Positions 26,884 through 36,203 of a DNA stretch of 64,000 nucleotides are shown here, piece by piece. The DNA comes from Fodinisporobacter ferrooxydans (GTDB taxonomy: Bacteria; Bacillota; Bacilli; Tumebacillales; MYW30-H2): NCBI RefSeq assembly GCF_022818495.1, contig NZ_CP089291.1, positions 124,001 to 188,000 on the forward strand, written 5' to 3'. Each line of letters starts with the position of its first letter. The first letter of the stretch is position 1. The notes under the pieces were generated by a model. That model was not told where the DNA came from. It saw only the letters and a program-made list of their open reading frames with translations, and did not search any database. The translations under genes were made by a program, and so were the position numbers.

Positions 26884-28032
26884 ATGAGACGTTCTATCGT
26901 TATTCTAGGTGGCGGTGTCGGCGGGGTCATCACCGCAAACCTCTTGAGAAAAAAACTTTCTGACGAATATGAAATCACCCTGATTGACCGGGAGACGAAT
27001 CACGTTTTCGCACCGTCTTTATTGTGGTTGATGACAGGAGACCGAAATGCCGAGAAGATTTCTCGCCCTTTAAGTCGCCTGAAAAGAAAAGGAATCGAAT
27101 TCATTCAAGGTGAAATCGAGCAGATCGATGCTCAGAATCGCACAGTCATCGTAAATGGAGAAAACATTTCAAGCGATTATCTAATCATCTCGTTGGGAGC
27201 TGTTTTGACGCCGGAGGAGATCTCCGGACTGGAAACCGGATTCAGCTTTTATGACCTGAAGGAGACTGAACGCCTAAAACAAAAGCTTTGGGAATTTCAA
27301 AAAGGACGTGTCGTCGTGGTGACGGCTTCCCCCGTTTACAAATGTCCGGCGGCCCCTTACGAAGCAGCGATGCTCATCCACGCTTTCTTTCAGAAACGAG
27401 GCATTCGTCCGCAAGTCACAATGAGCTTCTACGCTGCTGAACCGGCACCGCTTGCCGTAGCAGGAACCAATGTGTCTGAAGGAGTTCAGCAAATGCTGCG
27501 GGAACGGGACATTTCGTATTATCCGCAACACCAGATTACAAAAGTGGACCCGGATAAGCGGGAACTATATTTTGCAAACGGGGTTCATGATTCTTATGAC
27601 TTGCTGGTCTACGTCGCTCCACACAAACCGCCACGAGTCGTACAGGAATCCGGTTTGGTCGGTAAAAGCGGTTGGGTTACGGTTGACCGGCATACGCTCG
27701 AAACGAAAATTCCTGGTGTCTATGCCATCGGCGATGTCACCGGCATTCCTCTCGAACTGGGCAAACCTCTCCCAAAAGCAGGAGTTTTTGCCCATGGACA
27801 AGCAAAAGTGATTGCAAATAATATCGCCCACAAGATAACAGGCGAAGGCCAACAAATCGAGTTTAACGGCCATGGCGAATGTTTTATCGAAATTGGCAAC
27901 AACAAAGCAGGGTTCGCTCGCGGCAATTTTTATGCAAGCCCGGCGCCAACAGTTAAGGTTCATCAACCAGGCATACGATGGCATCTTGGAAAGATCGCAT
28001 TTGAAAAGAGCTGGTTTCGAACATGGTTCTAA
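26884..28032 (+). CDS. Sulfide:quinone oxidoreductase-like FAD protein
   Basis: A 382-aa flavoprotein. The FAD Rossmann motif ILGGGVGGVITAN is at the N-terminus, a second nucleotide site occurs near 140-150, and YAIGDVTGI is the C-terminal FAD motif. PVYKCPAAPYEA carries the Cys that SQR-type enzymes use for sulfur transfer; a second Cys lies in GECFIEIGNNKAGF. The canonical third Cys of SQR was not seen, so the enzyme may act on a persulfide carrier. GGAGGA precedes ATG. The DsrE genes on both sides suggest direct hand-over of sulfur or selenium. Confidence 0.83.
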   Translation: MRRSIVILGGGVGGVITANLLRKKLSDEYEITLIDRETNHVFAPSLLWLMTGDRNAEKISRPLSRLKRKGIEFIQGEIEQIDAQNRTVIVNGENISSDYLIISLGAVLTPEEISGLETGFSFYDLKETERLKQKLWEFQKGRVVVVTASPVYKCPAAPYEAAMLIHAFFQKRGIRPQVTMSFYAAEPAPLAVAGTNVSEGVQQMLRERDISYYPQHQITKVDPDKRELYFANGVHDSYDLLVYVAPHKPPRVVQESGLVGKSGWVTVDRHTLETKIPGVYAIGDVTGIPLELGKPLPKAGVFAHGQAKVIANNIAHKITGEGQQIEFNGHGECFIEIGNNKAGFARGNFYASPAPTVKVHQPGIRWHLGKIAFEKSWFRTWF

Positions 28033-28073
28033 AAAATGCACCGCTACAGAATACCGATTGGGGGAAATAAACG

Positions 28074-28394
28074 TTGAAAATCGGCATTATTCTTGAAACG
28101 AAAGAACCCGAAAAAGCATGGAATGCATTTCGTTTCGCCAATACTTGTGTTTCAAAGGCACATGAAGTACAAGTTTTCTTGATGGGCGAAGCTGTCGAAT
28201 GTGAACAGATTCAACATGAAACCTATAACGTTCCTGAACAAATGAACAAGTTCCTGGAAGCTGACGGCGTTCTGTATGCTTGTGGAACATGCATCAAATC
28301 CCGGCAACTGGAAGACAAGACAGCCTGTCCGATCTCGACCATGAATGATGCGATCAAATTGGTCGAATGGGCTGATAAAGTTGTGACATTCTAA
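28074..28394 (+). CDS. DsrE-family sulfur carrier-like protein (second copy)
   Basis: A 106-aa relative of the first DsrE. It starts MKIGIILETKEPEKAWNAFRFA, has VQVFLMGEAVECE and the pair YACGTCIKSRQ, and ends LVEWADKVVTF. TTG start at 28074 with GGGGGA upstream. Sequence identity to the first copy appears low outside the core, so the two may form a hetero-oligomer as DsrE/DsrF do (inference). Confidence 0.84.
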   Translation: MKIGIILETKEPEKAWNAFRFANTCVSKAHEVQVFLMGEAVECEQIQHETYNVPEQMNKFLEADGVLYACGTCIKSRQLEDKTACPISTMNDAIKLVEWADKVVTF

Positions 28395-28478
28395 AAACAT
28401 CAAAAAATTGACGAACTGGAATGACTGTACTATTGGGGTAGGGAAAATTCTAAAAATAGAAGCGACAGACAGTAAATA

Positions 28479-28562
28479 GGAGCAATCCGTTTTAGTCTCG
28501 GGCGATACACAACCAAAGCCGAAATCGACCAAGCATTGCAATGGTTAAAAGAAGTGATTTGA
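28479..28562 (+). pseudogene. 3' remnant of a cysteine desulfurase gene
   Basis: Twenty-seven codons ending in TGA read GAIRFSLGRYTTKAEIDQAL followed by QWLKEVI. That is the conserved C-terminal end of class V aminotransferase-fold cysteine desulfurases (NifS/IscS). A stop codon lies three codons upstream in the frame and no other part of the enzyme is found. This is therefore a decayed 3' end. Its position after the sulfur genes suggests that the operon once encoded its own desulfurase. Confidence 0.7.
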
Positions 28563-28854
28563 AATATTTTACCTTTCATACTGTGATAAATGAATGTCTA
28601 TGTGTTCGTATAATAAGGCTTCCTCCCGCTTATGGAAGAAGTCTTTATTCATGCAATGGAGTCGGAATTGTGCTGCATTTGACCCAATACAAAACTGCGC
28701 CAAGTAACACAACCCAAATCATAGACTGCAAACCACTGGAGTTATTCCATATATCACCATCCCCCCCAAAAGCATAACCTTCCCTTAAAAAGTTATTCTA
28801 CAGATAAAATCCCCATATCACTTTATTCGAATTTCAATTTTTACATTCAAACAT

Positions 28855-28870
28855 TCAAATGAACATTTGA
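28855..28870. promoter_or_regulatory. Operator-like palindrome upstream of the ArsR/ATPase genes
   Basis: TCAAATG-AA-CATTTGA is a perfect 7-2-7 palindrome, about 80 bp before the regulator start. It resembles SmtB/CadC-type operators. Between the desulfurase remnant and this site (28563-28854) nothing else was recognised. Confidence 0.65.
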
Positions 28871-28949
28871 TTTTAATGATGAATATTTTTATAATAGAAG
28901 CAAATACAAAAGTTGCTTTGATTGGATGTTTAGCAAGGGGGATTTCGAA

Positions 28950-29366
28950 ATGGCTTTCGATAAACATGATCTTCCAAAACAGCAAGACTGTAACGATACG
29001 TGCGATATCTTCATGTATGATCCGGAAAAAGTCCAACGCCGCCAAACCGAAATGAATCGAACAGATCGGATCGTTCCCTTATTCAAGGCCTTGGCGGATG
29101 AAACTCGGTTGCGCATCGTATACGCACTAAGCAAAGAAAACGAACTTTGTGTATGTGATGTGGCTACGATTATCGACTCGTCGAACGCTACCGCTTCCCA
29201 TCATCTGCGTCTGCTAAAAAATATGGGACTGGCCAAATATCGGCGGGAAGGAAAAATGGTGTTTTACAGCTTGCAAAGCCCGCACATCCGGCATTTGATT
29301 CAGGAAGCTCTCCATCTGCAGGAAAATACGGATGATTGTGGACATTGCGAATGGGATGAGGAGTAG
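28950..29366 (+). CDS. ArsR/SmtB-family metalloregulator (CadC-like)
   Basis: A 138-aa regulator with a winged HTH: FKALADETRLRIVYAL, ELCVCDVATII and SNATASHHLRLLKNMGL. The Cys pair in ELCVCDVA is the alpha-3 metal site of CadC/ArsR proteins and DCNDTC near the N-terminus could supply the other ligands, as in CadC (Cd/Pb/Zn). A C-terminal DDCGHCEWDEE adds more potential ligands. It directly precedes the P1B ATPase gene and likely represses both from the palindrome upstream. The start at 28950 follows AAGGGGGAT by 8 nt. Confidence 0.88.
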   Translation: MAFDKHDLPKQQDCNDTCDIFMYDPEKVQRRQTEMNRTDRIVPLFKALADETRLRIVYALSKENELCVCDVATIIDSSNATASHHLRLLKNMGLAKYRREGKMVFYSLQSPHIRHLIQEALHLQENTDDCGHCEWDEE

Positions 29367-29387
29367 GAGTAGGAGGCGAACGTCAAC

Positions 29388-31490
29388 ATGACTGCGGAAA
29401 AAAAATCGGTCTATCATATAACAGGCATGACCTGAGCAGGTTGCGCCGCCAAAATTGAGCGGCATCTTCAGGCGTTGCCTGAACTGACAGAAGTATCTTT
29501 ACATTTTGCCACAGCCAAATTAATGGTCATCGGTACGCTTTCCAAAGATCAATTGGAAAAAGAAGCGAGAAAAGTCGAACAGGTTTCCTTCGCTGAAGAG
29601 GGTTCTGCCCAATCTTTGATACAGCTTCCCTGGTATCGTTCACAAAAGGTTTGGACAACCGGTTTGTCTCTCGTATGTCTGCTGTTGGGATGGGGATTTG
29701 GGTCATTCGCATCGGGACGGCTCTTTCTGCTTCTTTCCATCCTTCTTGGCGGATATTCGGTCGCGAAAAAAGGTTTGCGAAATGTTATGCGCCTTGATTT
29801 TGACATGAACGTATTAATGACAGTTGCTGTCATTGGCGCACTGTTCATCGGCCAGTGGAAAGAGGCAGCAACCGTAGCCTTCCTGTTTTCCGTGAGTGAA
29901 ATGCTGGAGTCGTATTCCATGGAGAAAGCCCGCTCCTCGATCCGGACGTTAATGGATCTTGCGCCAAAAGAAGCCATCGTGATTCGCGGCGGGCGTGAAG
30001 TTCGGCTGCCTGTTGAACAACTGGCGATCGGAGATGAACTGCTCGTCAAACCCGGGGAGAAACTGGCAATCGATGGCGAAATCATGGCAGGTGCCACCAC
30101 TATCAACGAAGCGGCGATTACAGGCGAATCGATGCCTGTCGAAAAGCAGGCGGGCGATGCGGTTTATGCGGGAACCTTGAATCAAACAGGTACCATTCGC
30201 ATGCGTGCCACAGCTCTTGCACAGGATACTACATTGGCAAAAATCACCCATTTGGTGGAAGAGGCACAAAACCAAAAGGCTCCTTCCCAAACATTTGTCG
30301 ACCGTTTTGCCAAACATTACACGCCGATTGTCATGAGCTTGGCATTGATGACTGCCTTTGTTCCTCCCCTCTTCTTTCATGGGGATTGGAAACATTGGAT
30401 ATACGAAGCCTTGGCATTGCTCGTCGTCGCTTGTCCTTGTGCACTCGTCATCTCGACACCGGTCGCGATCGTTACCGGAATCGGCTCGGCTGCACGCAAC
30501 GGAGTTCTGATCAAAGGCGGCTTATATCTGGAGGAACTGGGGAAATTAAAAGGAATTGCCTTTGACAAGACCGGAACTTTGACAAAAGGCAAACCTGTTG
30601 TCATGGATTGGGATACCACAAGCTCACGTTCGAAGCTGGAGATCCTTACACTTGCCGCAATGCTGGAAAGAGGTTCGGAACACCCGCTTGCCGGCGCGAT
30701 TCTCGCCAAAGCGGATGCCATGGGTGTCAGTTCCCCGCAAATGGCGGAAACCATGCAAATCCTTGTCGGCAAAGGCGCATCTGGCAGGATCGACGGCAAA
30801 ACCTATTATATCGGCAATGTCCGTTTGTTCCATGACCTGCATATCGATTTGTCGACCGTTCAGGAGGAAATCAACCGGATCCAGGCACAAGGCCAAACCT
30901 TGATGCTGCTGGGGGATGAATACGAGATTCTTGGCTGGATCGCTGTCTCGGACCAGGTACGTGAACAAAGCGCCGCTGCAATTCAAGCGCTGCATCATTT
31001 AGGCATTCAACAGATCGTCATGTTATCCGGCGACACACAGCAAACGGCCCGTGCCATTGCGGAACGTGTAGGCATTCGGGAGTATTACGGAGAAATGCTT
31101 CCGGAACAGAAGCTGGAAAAACTGAAGAAGTTGCTGCAAACACAAAAAAAGGTGGCAATGGTCGGCGATGGGATCAATGACGCTCCGGCACTCGCAGCCG
31201 CCACTGTCGGAATCTCCATCGGGAAAGCGGGAACGGACGTTGCGCTGGAAACTGCAGACGTCGCATTGATGTCGGACGATGTATCCAGGATACCATATGC
31301 CATTGCATTAGGCAGAAAGGCGCTTGGCATTATCAAACAAAATATTTTCTTGGCTTTGGCACTGAAGACCATTGCCGTATTGCTGGTATTCCCAGGCTGG
31401 CTGACACTTTGGTTTGCAATCGTTTCGGATATGGGGGCAACACTGCTCGTCACGTTAAACGGCTGGCGCTTGCTGCGATCCCGGCCATAA
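29388..31490 (+). CDS. Zn/Cd/Pb-type P1B ATPase, selenoprotein (TGA = Sec16 in the HMA CxxC)
   Basis: A 700-aa heavy-metal exporter. The N-terminal HMA domain reads YHITGMT-U-AGCAAKIERHL: the TGA at 29433-29435 replaces the first Cys of the CxxC metal site. The ATPase core has TGES, CPCALVISTP (Cys349 and Cys351), DKTGTLTKG with Asp393, HPLAGAIL and [10 protein letters not shown], typical of ZntA/CadA. AGGAGG lies 11 nt before ATG 29388. A start after the TGA at 29475 would lack both the first Cys and a good ribosome site. Whether the TGA is really read as Sec, or is a nonsense change with reinitiation, must be tested. Confidence 0.83.
29445..29463 (+). promoter_or_regulatory. Candidate SECIS in the P1B ATPase gene
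   Basis: GCCGC and GCGGC pair around a 9-nt loop, 10-28 nt after the TGA. The stem is short and GC-rich; the loop contains a single G. Confidence 0.5.
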
Positions 31491-31546
31491 CTTTTGAAAT
31501 GTAAAAATTTAAATTTAAAAGTTAAACGGAACACTTATATGCAATT

Positions 31547-31585
31547 CAAAAATCCCTCGAAACGATTCGTTTTTGGGGGATTTTG
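31547..31585 (+). terminator. Intrinsic terminator after the P1B ATPase gene
   Basis: CAAAAATCCC and GGGGGATTTTG form the stem over an 18-nt loop and TTTTG follows. Confidence 0.7.
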
Positions 31586-31668
31586 CATTTGCTCAAATGA
31601 ATCTGGTTATACTATCCATGTTATTTTTTTATCCACACGTTTGAAATATAAAAATGGAGAGAACGTTC

Positions 31669-32586
31669 GTGAAAGCACTTGTATTGACAACTCCACACAT
31701 CTATCTGATTGTCATCGCGATCATTGGCGGTACACTTGCCCGAATCGCTACACTTCGGGAAGATTACCGGCAATACCCCTCTTTTCCAAACGGATATTTG
31801 AATCAGGCAGTGTTTGGGTTTGTAGCCTCCACATTAGGCGCAGTGGCCATTCCTGCCCTCATGGCGAACAATTTTACAGCCGTTACATTTCTGACTCTTG
31901 CATTGACGCAATTTCAAAACGTAAGAAAATTGGAATTGAACAGTCTGCAACTTTTAGAAGAAACGGAATATACGAAACGGGGAAATGCGTACATAGACGG
32001 CATTGCCAAAACGTTTGAAGCAAGAAATTACATTTCCCTGCTGGTTGCGATCGCAATCGGTATATGTATGGAAGTCTTGGAGCACAAAAGCATTCTGTTA
32101 CGCATCCTTGTCAGCATCATTGCTGGTCTTGCCGTTTTCTTTGGATTGACCAGATTTTCAAGAGGAAAACGGATCGGAGACATCGCGGAAGTACGGCAAG
32201 GGGAGATTTTGATTAAAAACGGTGAATTATACGTCGATACTATATTTGTATCCAATCGGATTGGCATCGAACGTGGCCAGGAAATGATCCTGAATGAAGG
32301 AATGGCAGTTGTCGTATATCCCAAATCCCAACACTACCGGATCGCTCTTGATAACTTTGGCCAAAGACAAGCCATCCTGTTTGAAATCACGCGAAGTCTA
32401 GGTGTGAAACGCTACCATTATACGCGAAAAAATTATGAAGATGGACGCATTGTCTTTTTTGTTGTCCCGATTCTACATGATATCGAAACGATGATCCAAG
32501 TGGTTCGGCATACCCCGGTTCTGGAAAGCATCAAAAAAACGCATCTTTTTTTAAGAAAGTGGGAAGAAGAACATGTCCGGCATTAA
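31669..32586 (+). CDS. YIEGIA-family membrane protein
   Basis: A 305-aa membrane protein of the family named after its YIEGIA motif, seen here as YIDGIAKTFEARNY. Several hydrophobic segments lie in the first half (IYLIVIAIIGG, AVFGFVASTLGA, ISLLVAIAIGI); the second half is soluble. The family occurs in spore-forming Firmicutes next to a small capping-complex subunit, which is also the case here. Start GTG 31669 has GGAGA 8 nt upstream. Function is unknown. Confidence 0.8.
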   Translation: MKALVLTTPHIYLIVIAIIGGTLARIATLREDYRQYPSFPNGYLNQAVFGFVASTLGAVAIPALMANNFTAVTFLTLALTQFQNVRKLELNSLQLLEETEYTKRGNAYIDGIAKTFEARNYISLLVAIAIGICMEVLEHKSILLRILVSIIAGLAVFFGLTRFSRGKRIGDIAEVRQGEILIKNGELYVDTIFVSNRIGIERGQEMILNEGMAVVVYPKSQHYRIALDNFGQRQAILFEITRSLGVKRYHYTRKNYEDGRIVFFVVPILHDIETMIQVVRHTPVLESIKKTHLFLRKWEEEHVRH

Positions 32587-32773
32587 CATTTATGCGATCA
32601 TTGCTACCGAAGCGCATGATATCAATATCGTGAATCCTGGCAATTCTGTCTTGATACGCGCCAAAAATGAAGAAGAGCAACAGGTGATCATGCGGGAAAT
32701 AGCTTTAGCCGTTATGGGCGATGTCGTAAAATTAAGCAATGGCATGTATATGATCATTACAGCCGTTCGTTAG
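32573..32773 (+). CDS. Capping-complex subunit of YIEGIA
   Basis: A 66-aa soluble protein, MSGINIYAIIATEAHDINIV at its start and LSNGMYMIITAVR at its end. It overlaps the YIEGIA gene by 14 nt and is found with it in spore formers. Its role is known only as partner of YIEGIA. Confidence 0.72.
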   Translation: MSGINIYAIIATEAHDINIVNPGNSVLIRAKNEEEQQVIMREIALAVMGDVVKLSNGMYMIITAVR

Positions 32774-32854
32774 CTTGATTACAGTGTCGATGCAACAACG
32801 CAGCAAGACATCCATAACTTCCGGAGCAAAAATGCAAATCCGTTCCATTCTATT

Positions 32855-32891
32855 GCAAAAGATCGCCTCATTGCTGAGCGCGACCTTTTGC
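32855..32891. terminator. Bidirectional terminator
   Basis: GCAAAAGATCGC and GCGACCTTTTGC pair with one mismatch between convergent genes. It overlaps the end of the minus-strand gene. Confidence 0.7.
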
Positions 32892-33152
32892 ATCCTTTAA
32901 ACCTACAACATTTGAGTACGATTGCTCCTGAAGGGAAGATTCTTTCAGTGCTTGAATTTCCTTCATGAGGTTGTGATTTTGTTCGATTAAATCAGCCATC
33001 CGGATTTGCATCATGTTGAAATCCGTTTGGGTAACAACGGATGTTTTTGTCTCTCCATGAGATCCTCCATCCTTCTTCCCTCCAAACATGCCCTTCATAC
33101 AAAAGAGCATCATTAAAGGGCACGCCAAAAGCAAAAGCAAACTCCAATTCAA
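32868..33152 (-). CDS. Small membrane protein, DUF2933-like
   Basis: A 94-aa protein with one N-terminal hydrophobic segment NWSLLLLLACPLMMLFCMKG, a Gly/Lys/Asp linker, and a C-terminal helix of coiled-coil type (IEQNHNLMKEIQALKES). The Cys-Pro-Leu-Met-Met-Leu pattern in the membrane segment resembles DUF2933 proteins, often found in metal resistance clusters. The start is TTG at 33152 with GGAGGAGGG upstream. Its promoter carries the repeated 11-bp operator. Confidence 0.62.
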   Translation of the reverse strand: MNWSLLLLLACPLMMLFCMKGMFGGKKDGGSHGETKTSVVTQTDFNMMQIRMADLIEQNHNLMKEIQALKESSLQEQSYSNVVGLKDAKGRAQQ

Positions 33153-33200
33153 GTGTATCCCTCCTCCACTTTTTCGTTTAGCATACATGAAAAATGTGTG

Positions 33201-33233
33201 GAAAGATTGAGGAACGTATGAAGAATGTATGAA
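33201..33233 (-). promoter_or_regulatory. Triple 11-bp direct repeat (OmpR-type operator), site a
   Basis: On the coding (minus) strand: TTCATACATTC, TTCATACGTTC, CTCAATCTTTC, in tandem with no spacer, 49-81 bp before the DUF2933-like gene start. Confidence 0.7.
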
Positions 33234-33263
33234 GAACACTTTCTGTGGATCGTTTCAGTTATT

Positions 33264-34934
33264 TTACCCTGCACAGCACGATAATTTCGACACGTCCCTG
33301 TCAAATGTAAGCGAGGCAAGTTTGATCCCCTCAGCCATTGTTAAATAAGGGGCCAGCGTTTCCCGCAAGTCTTCAATGGTAAGTCCGAATTTTATAATCA
33401 GTGTGGCAGCGTAGATCACATCCCCGGCATTTTCAGCAACGATGTGAGCACCGAGTACTTTTCTGGTTTTTGCATCTGCCACGAGCTTGAATACGCCTGT
33501 TGTCTCCCGGTTGACAAGTGCTCTTGGTACAGCATCCAGCGGCAGAACGGATGTCAAAACTTCGAATCCGTCTGCTTTCGCTTGTTCTTCCGTCAGTCCG
33601 ACGGTCGCAATGGATGGATTGGTAAATGTAACGCCTGGAACGGTCCGAAGATCCAGCTTTTTGTTTGCACCGCCAATTGTATTTTCGACGACGAGTGCTC
33701 CCTCATAAGCTGCTACATATACGAACTGTGGTCCCATCGTGACATCCCCTGCGGCGTAAATTCGCGGATTTGTCGTGCATAATGTTTGATCGACTACAAT
33801 TTCTCCGCGCTCGCCTATTTTTACATCAGCAGCTTCAAGGTTCAAAGATTTTGTATTCGATTGTCGGCCTGCAGCTACAAGAATTTGATCGGCTTCGATC
33901 ATCTGTTCGCTGCCGTTTGCCGTTACATATACACGTTTGACATGCTCCTGCTGTTCGACTTTATGGAACGTGACCCCCGTTAGCATGTGAATGCCTTGGT
34001 CTGTTAACGCTTGTGTGATTGCTTCCGATACTTCCGGATCATAGGATTTTAGCACACGATTGCTTCGTTGCATCAACGTGACATCCGATCCGAGATTGCG
34101 AAAGAGTTGCCCCAACTCCATCGCTATGTATCCGGAACCGATCACGGCAAGCCGTTTTGGAACTTCTTGCAGTTCCAATGCAGTCGTGCTTGTCAGATAG
34201 TCAATGTCTGCAAGACCTGGAATTTCGGGTATGTACGGTGAAGCACCCGTTGCGATCAGGAAATGCTTTGCCGTCATCTGTCTCCCCTCTACTTCAACCG
34301 TTTGGGGATCGAGGAACCGTGCTTCCCCATGGATCAGTGTAAATCCGTATTCTGCAATTAAATCGACATATTTCTGTTGGCGGAGATCCGCTACCAATTG
34401 ATTTTTTTGCTCGATCAATTGTTTCAAATTTACCGGATCGGCGGATGTCTGCAGACCCTGAAACGGATTGCGATGTGCAAGATGATTGATTTCCCCCGCA
34501 CGCAACATTGTTTTGGAAGGAACACATCCGATATTTACACAGGTTCCGCCAATGATGCCACGTTCAATCATGACGACCTTTGCACCGCGTCCTACCGCTT
34601 GGATCGCAGCCGAAAAAGCGGCTCCTCCGGATCCTATGATCAGTAAATCATACTCGTAATCTTCATTAGACATAGTTGCAGTATTGCTTACACTTCGCTT
34701 TGGTTCATTGAGAATTTGCGCATCCCCTGGATGATATCCAATTTTTTCAATCGCTTGTTTCGCTGCTTCAATAGCTTCTGAGCTCGATACTTGGAAAGTC
34801 GCTTCATTCCGCCTAAAGTTTGCGGCTGCTGCCACGGCTCCAATACTCTTGAGCGCTTGTTCCACATGCTCTTCACAACCGGTGCATGTCATGCCTTGAA
34901 CCTCTAGCCGAACTTGTAAGTATGTATTTCCCAT
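33264..34934 (-). CDS. merA: Mercury(II) reductase
   Basis: A 556-aa enzyme that reduces Hg(II) to Hg(0) with NADPH. It has an N-terminal HMA domain ([16 protein letters not shown]), the FAD motif [12 protein letters not shown], the redox disulfide [21 protein letters not shown], and IYAAGDVTM. The C-terminus ends LSCCAG, the vicinal Cys pair that delivers Hg(II) to the active site. All catalytic elements are intact. It is the last gene of the mer operon on this strand and is separated from the CcdA-like gene by 36 nt. Confidence 0.96.
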   Translation of the reverse strand: MGNTYLQVRLEVQGMTCTGCEEHVEQALKSIGAVAAAANFRRNEATFQVSSSEAIEAAKQAIEKIGYHPGDAQILNEPKRSVSNTATMSNEDYEYDLLIIGSGGAAFSAAIQAVGRGAKVVMIERGIIGGTCVNIGCVPSKTMLRAGEINHLAHRNPFQGLQTSADPVNLKQLIEQKNQLVADLRQQKYVDLIAEYGFTLIHGEARFLDPQTVEVEGRQMTAKHFLIATGASPYIPEIPGLADIDYLTSTTALELQEVPKRLAVIGSGYIAMELGQLFRNLGSDVTLMQRSNRVLKSYDPEVSEAITQALTDQGIHMLTGVTFHKVEQQEHVKRVYVTANGSEQMIEADQILVAAGRQSNTKSLNLEAADVKIGERGEIVVDQTLCTTNPRIYAAGDVTMGPQFVYVAAYEGALVVENTIGGANKKLDLRTVPGVTFTNPSIATVGLTEEQAKADGFEVLTSVLPLDAVPRALVNRETTGVFKLVADAKTRKVLGAHIVAENAGDVIYAATLIIKFGLTIEDLRETLAPYLTMAEGIKLASLTFDRDVSKLSCCAG

Positions 34935-34970
34935 CAATCATCCACTCGCTTTTTTTAAAACTTTTATTGC

Positions 34971-35639
34971 TTACGCATGTATTGGTAAAAAAGGGATCCA
35001 ATATAGGACCAAGTAAACTCCTGTAGCCAATGTAATCACGCCGCTTACTTTTCCCATCCATTTGGCGCTGGAACGAACGAACTTGATCATCATTTGCTGA
35101 GAAAGCGTTGAAACAAAAGAGATTGTTGTGACAACAAGTCCCATGCCGATCGCATACAGAAAGAAATTCAACATCCCATTTGCAAATCCACTAGTAGAAT
35201 GAAACGACGATAAAATCAAAACAGAGAATAACGGCAACGTACAGCCGAGCGATCCGAGCGCATAGGCAACACCATAAAGAAACAGCGATACGTTCGATTC
35301 TTTTTTTAATTTCCAGTTCCCGCCGAAATGAAAGGATAAACCGGATTTTCCAAATAGCATGAAACTTCCGGAAACAAGAAATAGGATTCCGATACAAAAG
35401 GCAATCCATGCAACGACTTTTCCCAATATGTATGCGAATATCATGGAAATCGATCCTACTATTAAAAATACAAGCAAAAATCCGGATGTCATGAACAAAC
35501 CTGCCCACAGACCATCGATTGCCCGTCTTTTTTTGCCGCCCAACAAATACGCAATGTAAGATGGCAGCATGGCGATTCCGCAGGGATTAAAAGCAGCCAT
35601 GATACCGGCAGTCAAAATAAACGCCGCTTGCCCATTCAC
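34971..35639 (-). CDS. CcdA/DsbD-like membrane protein of the mer operon
   Basis: A 222-aa protein with about six membrane segments. FNPCGIAMLPSYIAYLLGG and LGSLGCTLPLFSVLIL each contain the Cys of the CcdA family that carries electrons from cytosolic thioredoxin across the membrane. It starts inside the end of the TlpA-like gene (4-nt overlap), so the two likely form an outside reducing pair. Such a pair could keep Hg-binding thiols reduced or support transport (inference). Confidence 0.87.
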   Translation of the reverse strand: MNGQAAFILTAGIMAAFNPCGIAMLPSYIAYLLGGKKRRAIDGLWAGLFMTSGFLLVFLIVGSISMIFAYILGKVVAWIAFCIGILFLVSGSFMLFGKSGLSFHFGGNWKLKKESNVSLFLYGVAYALGSLGCTLPLFSVLILSSFHSTSGFANGMLNFFLYAIGMGLVVTTISFVSTLSQQMMIKFVRSSAKWMGKVSGVITLATGVYLVLYWIPFLPIHA

Positions 35640-36178
35640 GCCAACACCTTCTTCAGATCTGCACTGGAGGGAGCAACACCTTTATAAATCACCTGGCCAT
35701 GATGAAGCACGATCACGGTATCAAGTTCTGTAATATGGAACTGCTGTATCAGGCTTTGATTCGTATCCATGACATAGGGCCAAGTGGCACCGGTCGCTTT
35801 TTTAAAAGTTTGGATACTGTCCGCGTTGTCGTTTTGCGGATCCACGTCAATCGAGATAAGCTGTACGTTGTTTTGATTTTGAAACTTTGTTAATGTTTCT
35901 TCAGTTGGAAGACATGTAGAACAAGAGGTGACCATAAAATGGAGAACTGTCAGTTTGTTTGGATCGATTTTCACAGGTTTCCCATTGATATCTGTCATGG
36001 ATAGATTTGAAACTGACACTGCCTGCTGCTGTTGTGTTTTTGCATCTGTTTGCTTTGTTGCTGTCTGTTTTGCCGGTTGTGTTGTGGCAGATGAGGCTCG
36101 ATGTATAAATTTGGAAGATGCAAATCCAATACCTGCTACAGCCACTATCAGGATCATAACGATTAAGATTCGTTTCAT
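35636..36178 (-). CDS. TlpA/ResA-like thiol-disulfide protein of the mer operon
   Basis: A 180-aa membrane-anchored thioredoxin-fold protein. The N-terminal segment ILIVMILIVAVAGIGFAS is a signal anchor. A Gln/Thr-rich linker follows, then the thioredoxin domain with HFMVTSCSTCLPTEETL, active site Cys-Ser-Thr-Cys. This differs from the usual WCxxC motif and is closer to SCO/TlpA proteins. The start at 36178 follows AGGGGGCGG. It is coupled to the CcdA-like gene. Confidence 0.82.
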   Translation of the reverse strand: MKRILIVMILIVAVAGIGFASSKFIHRASSATTQPAKQTATKQTDAKTQQQQAVSVSNLSMTDINGKPVKIDPNKLTVLHFMVTSCSTCLPTEETLTKFQNQNNVQLISIDVDPQNDNADSIQTFKKATGATWPYVMDTNQSLIQQFHITELDTVIVLHHGQVIYKGVAPSSADLKKVLA

Positions 36179-36203
36179 TGAATCGCCGCCCCCTAAACAT
36201 TCT

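Noticed and set aside
28541-28777. A 78-codon plus-strand frame after the desulfurase remnant
   Set aside because: No ribosome site, odd composition and no similarity; the stretch looks like decayed non-coding sequence.
29475-31490. The P1B ATPase starting after the TGA
   Set aside because: It would lose the start of the HMA domain, and no ribosome site is seen at 29475; the strong AGGAGG is before the ATG at 29388.
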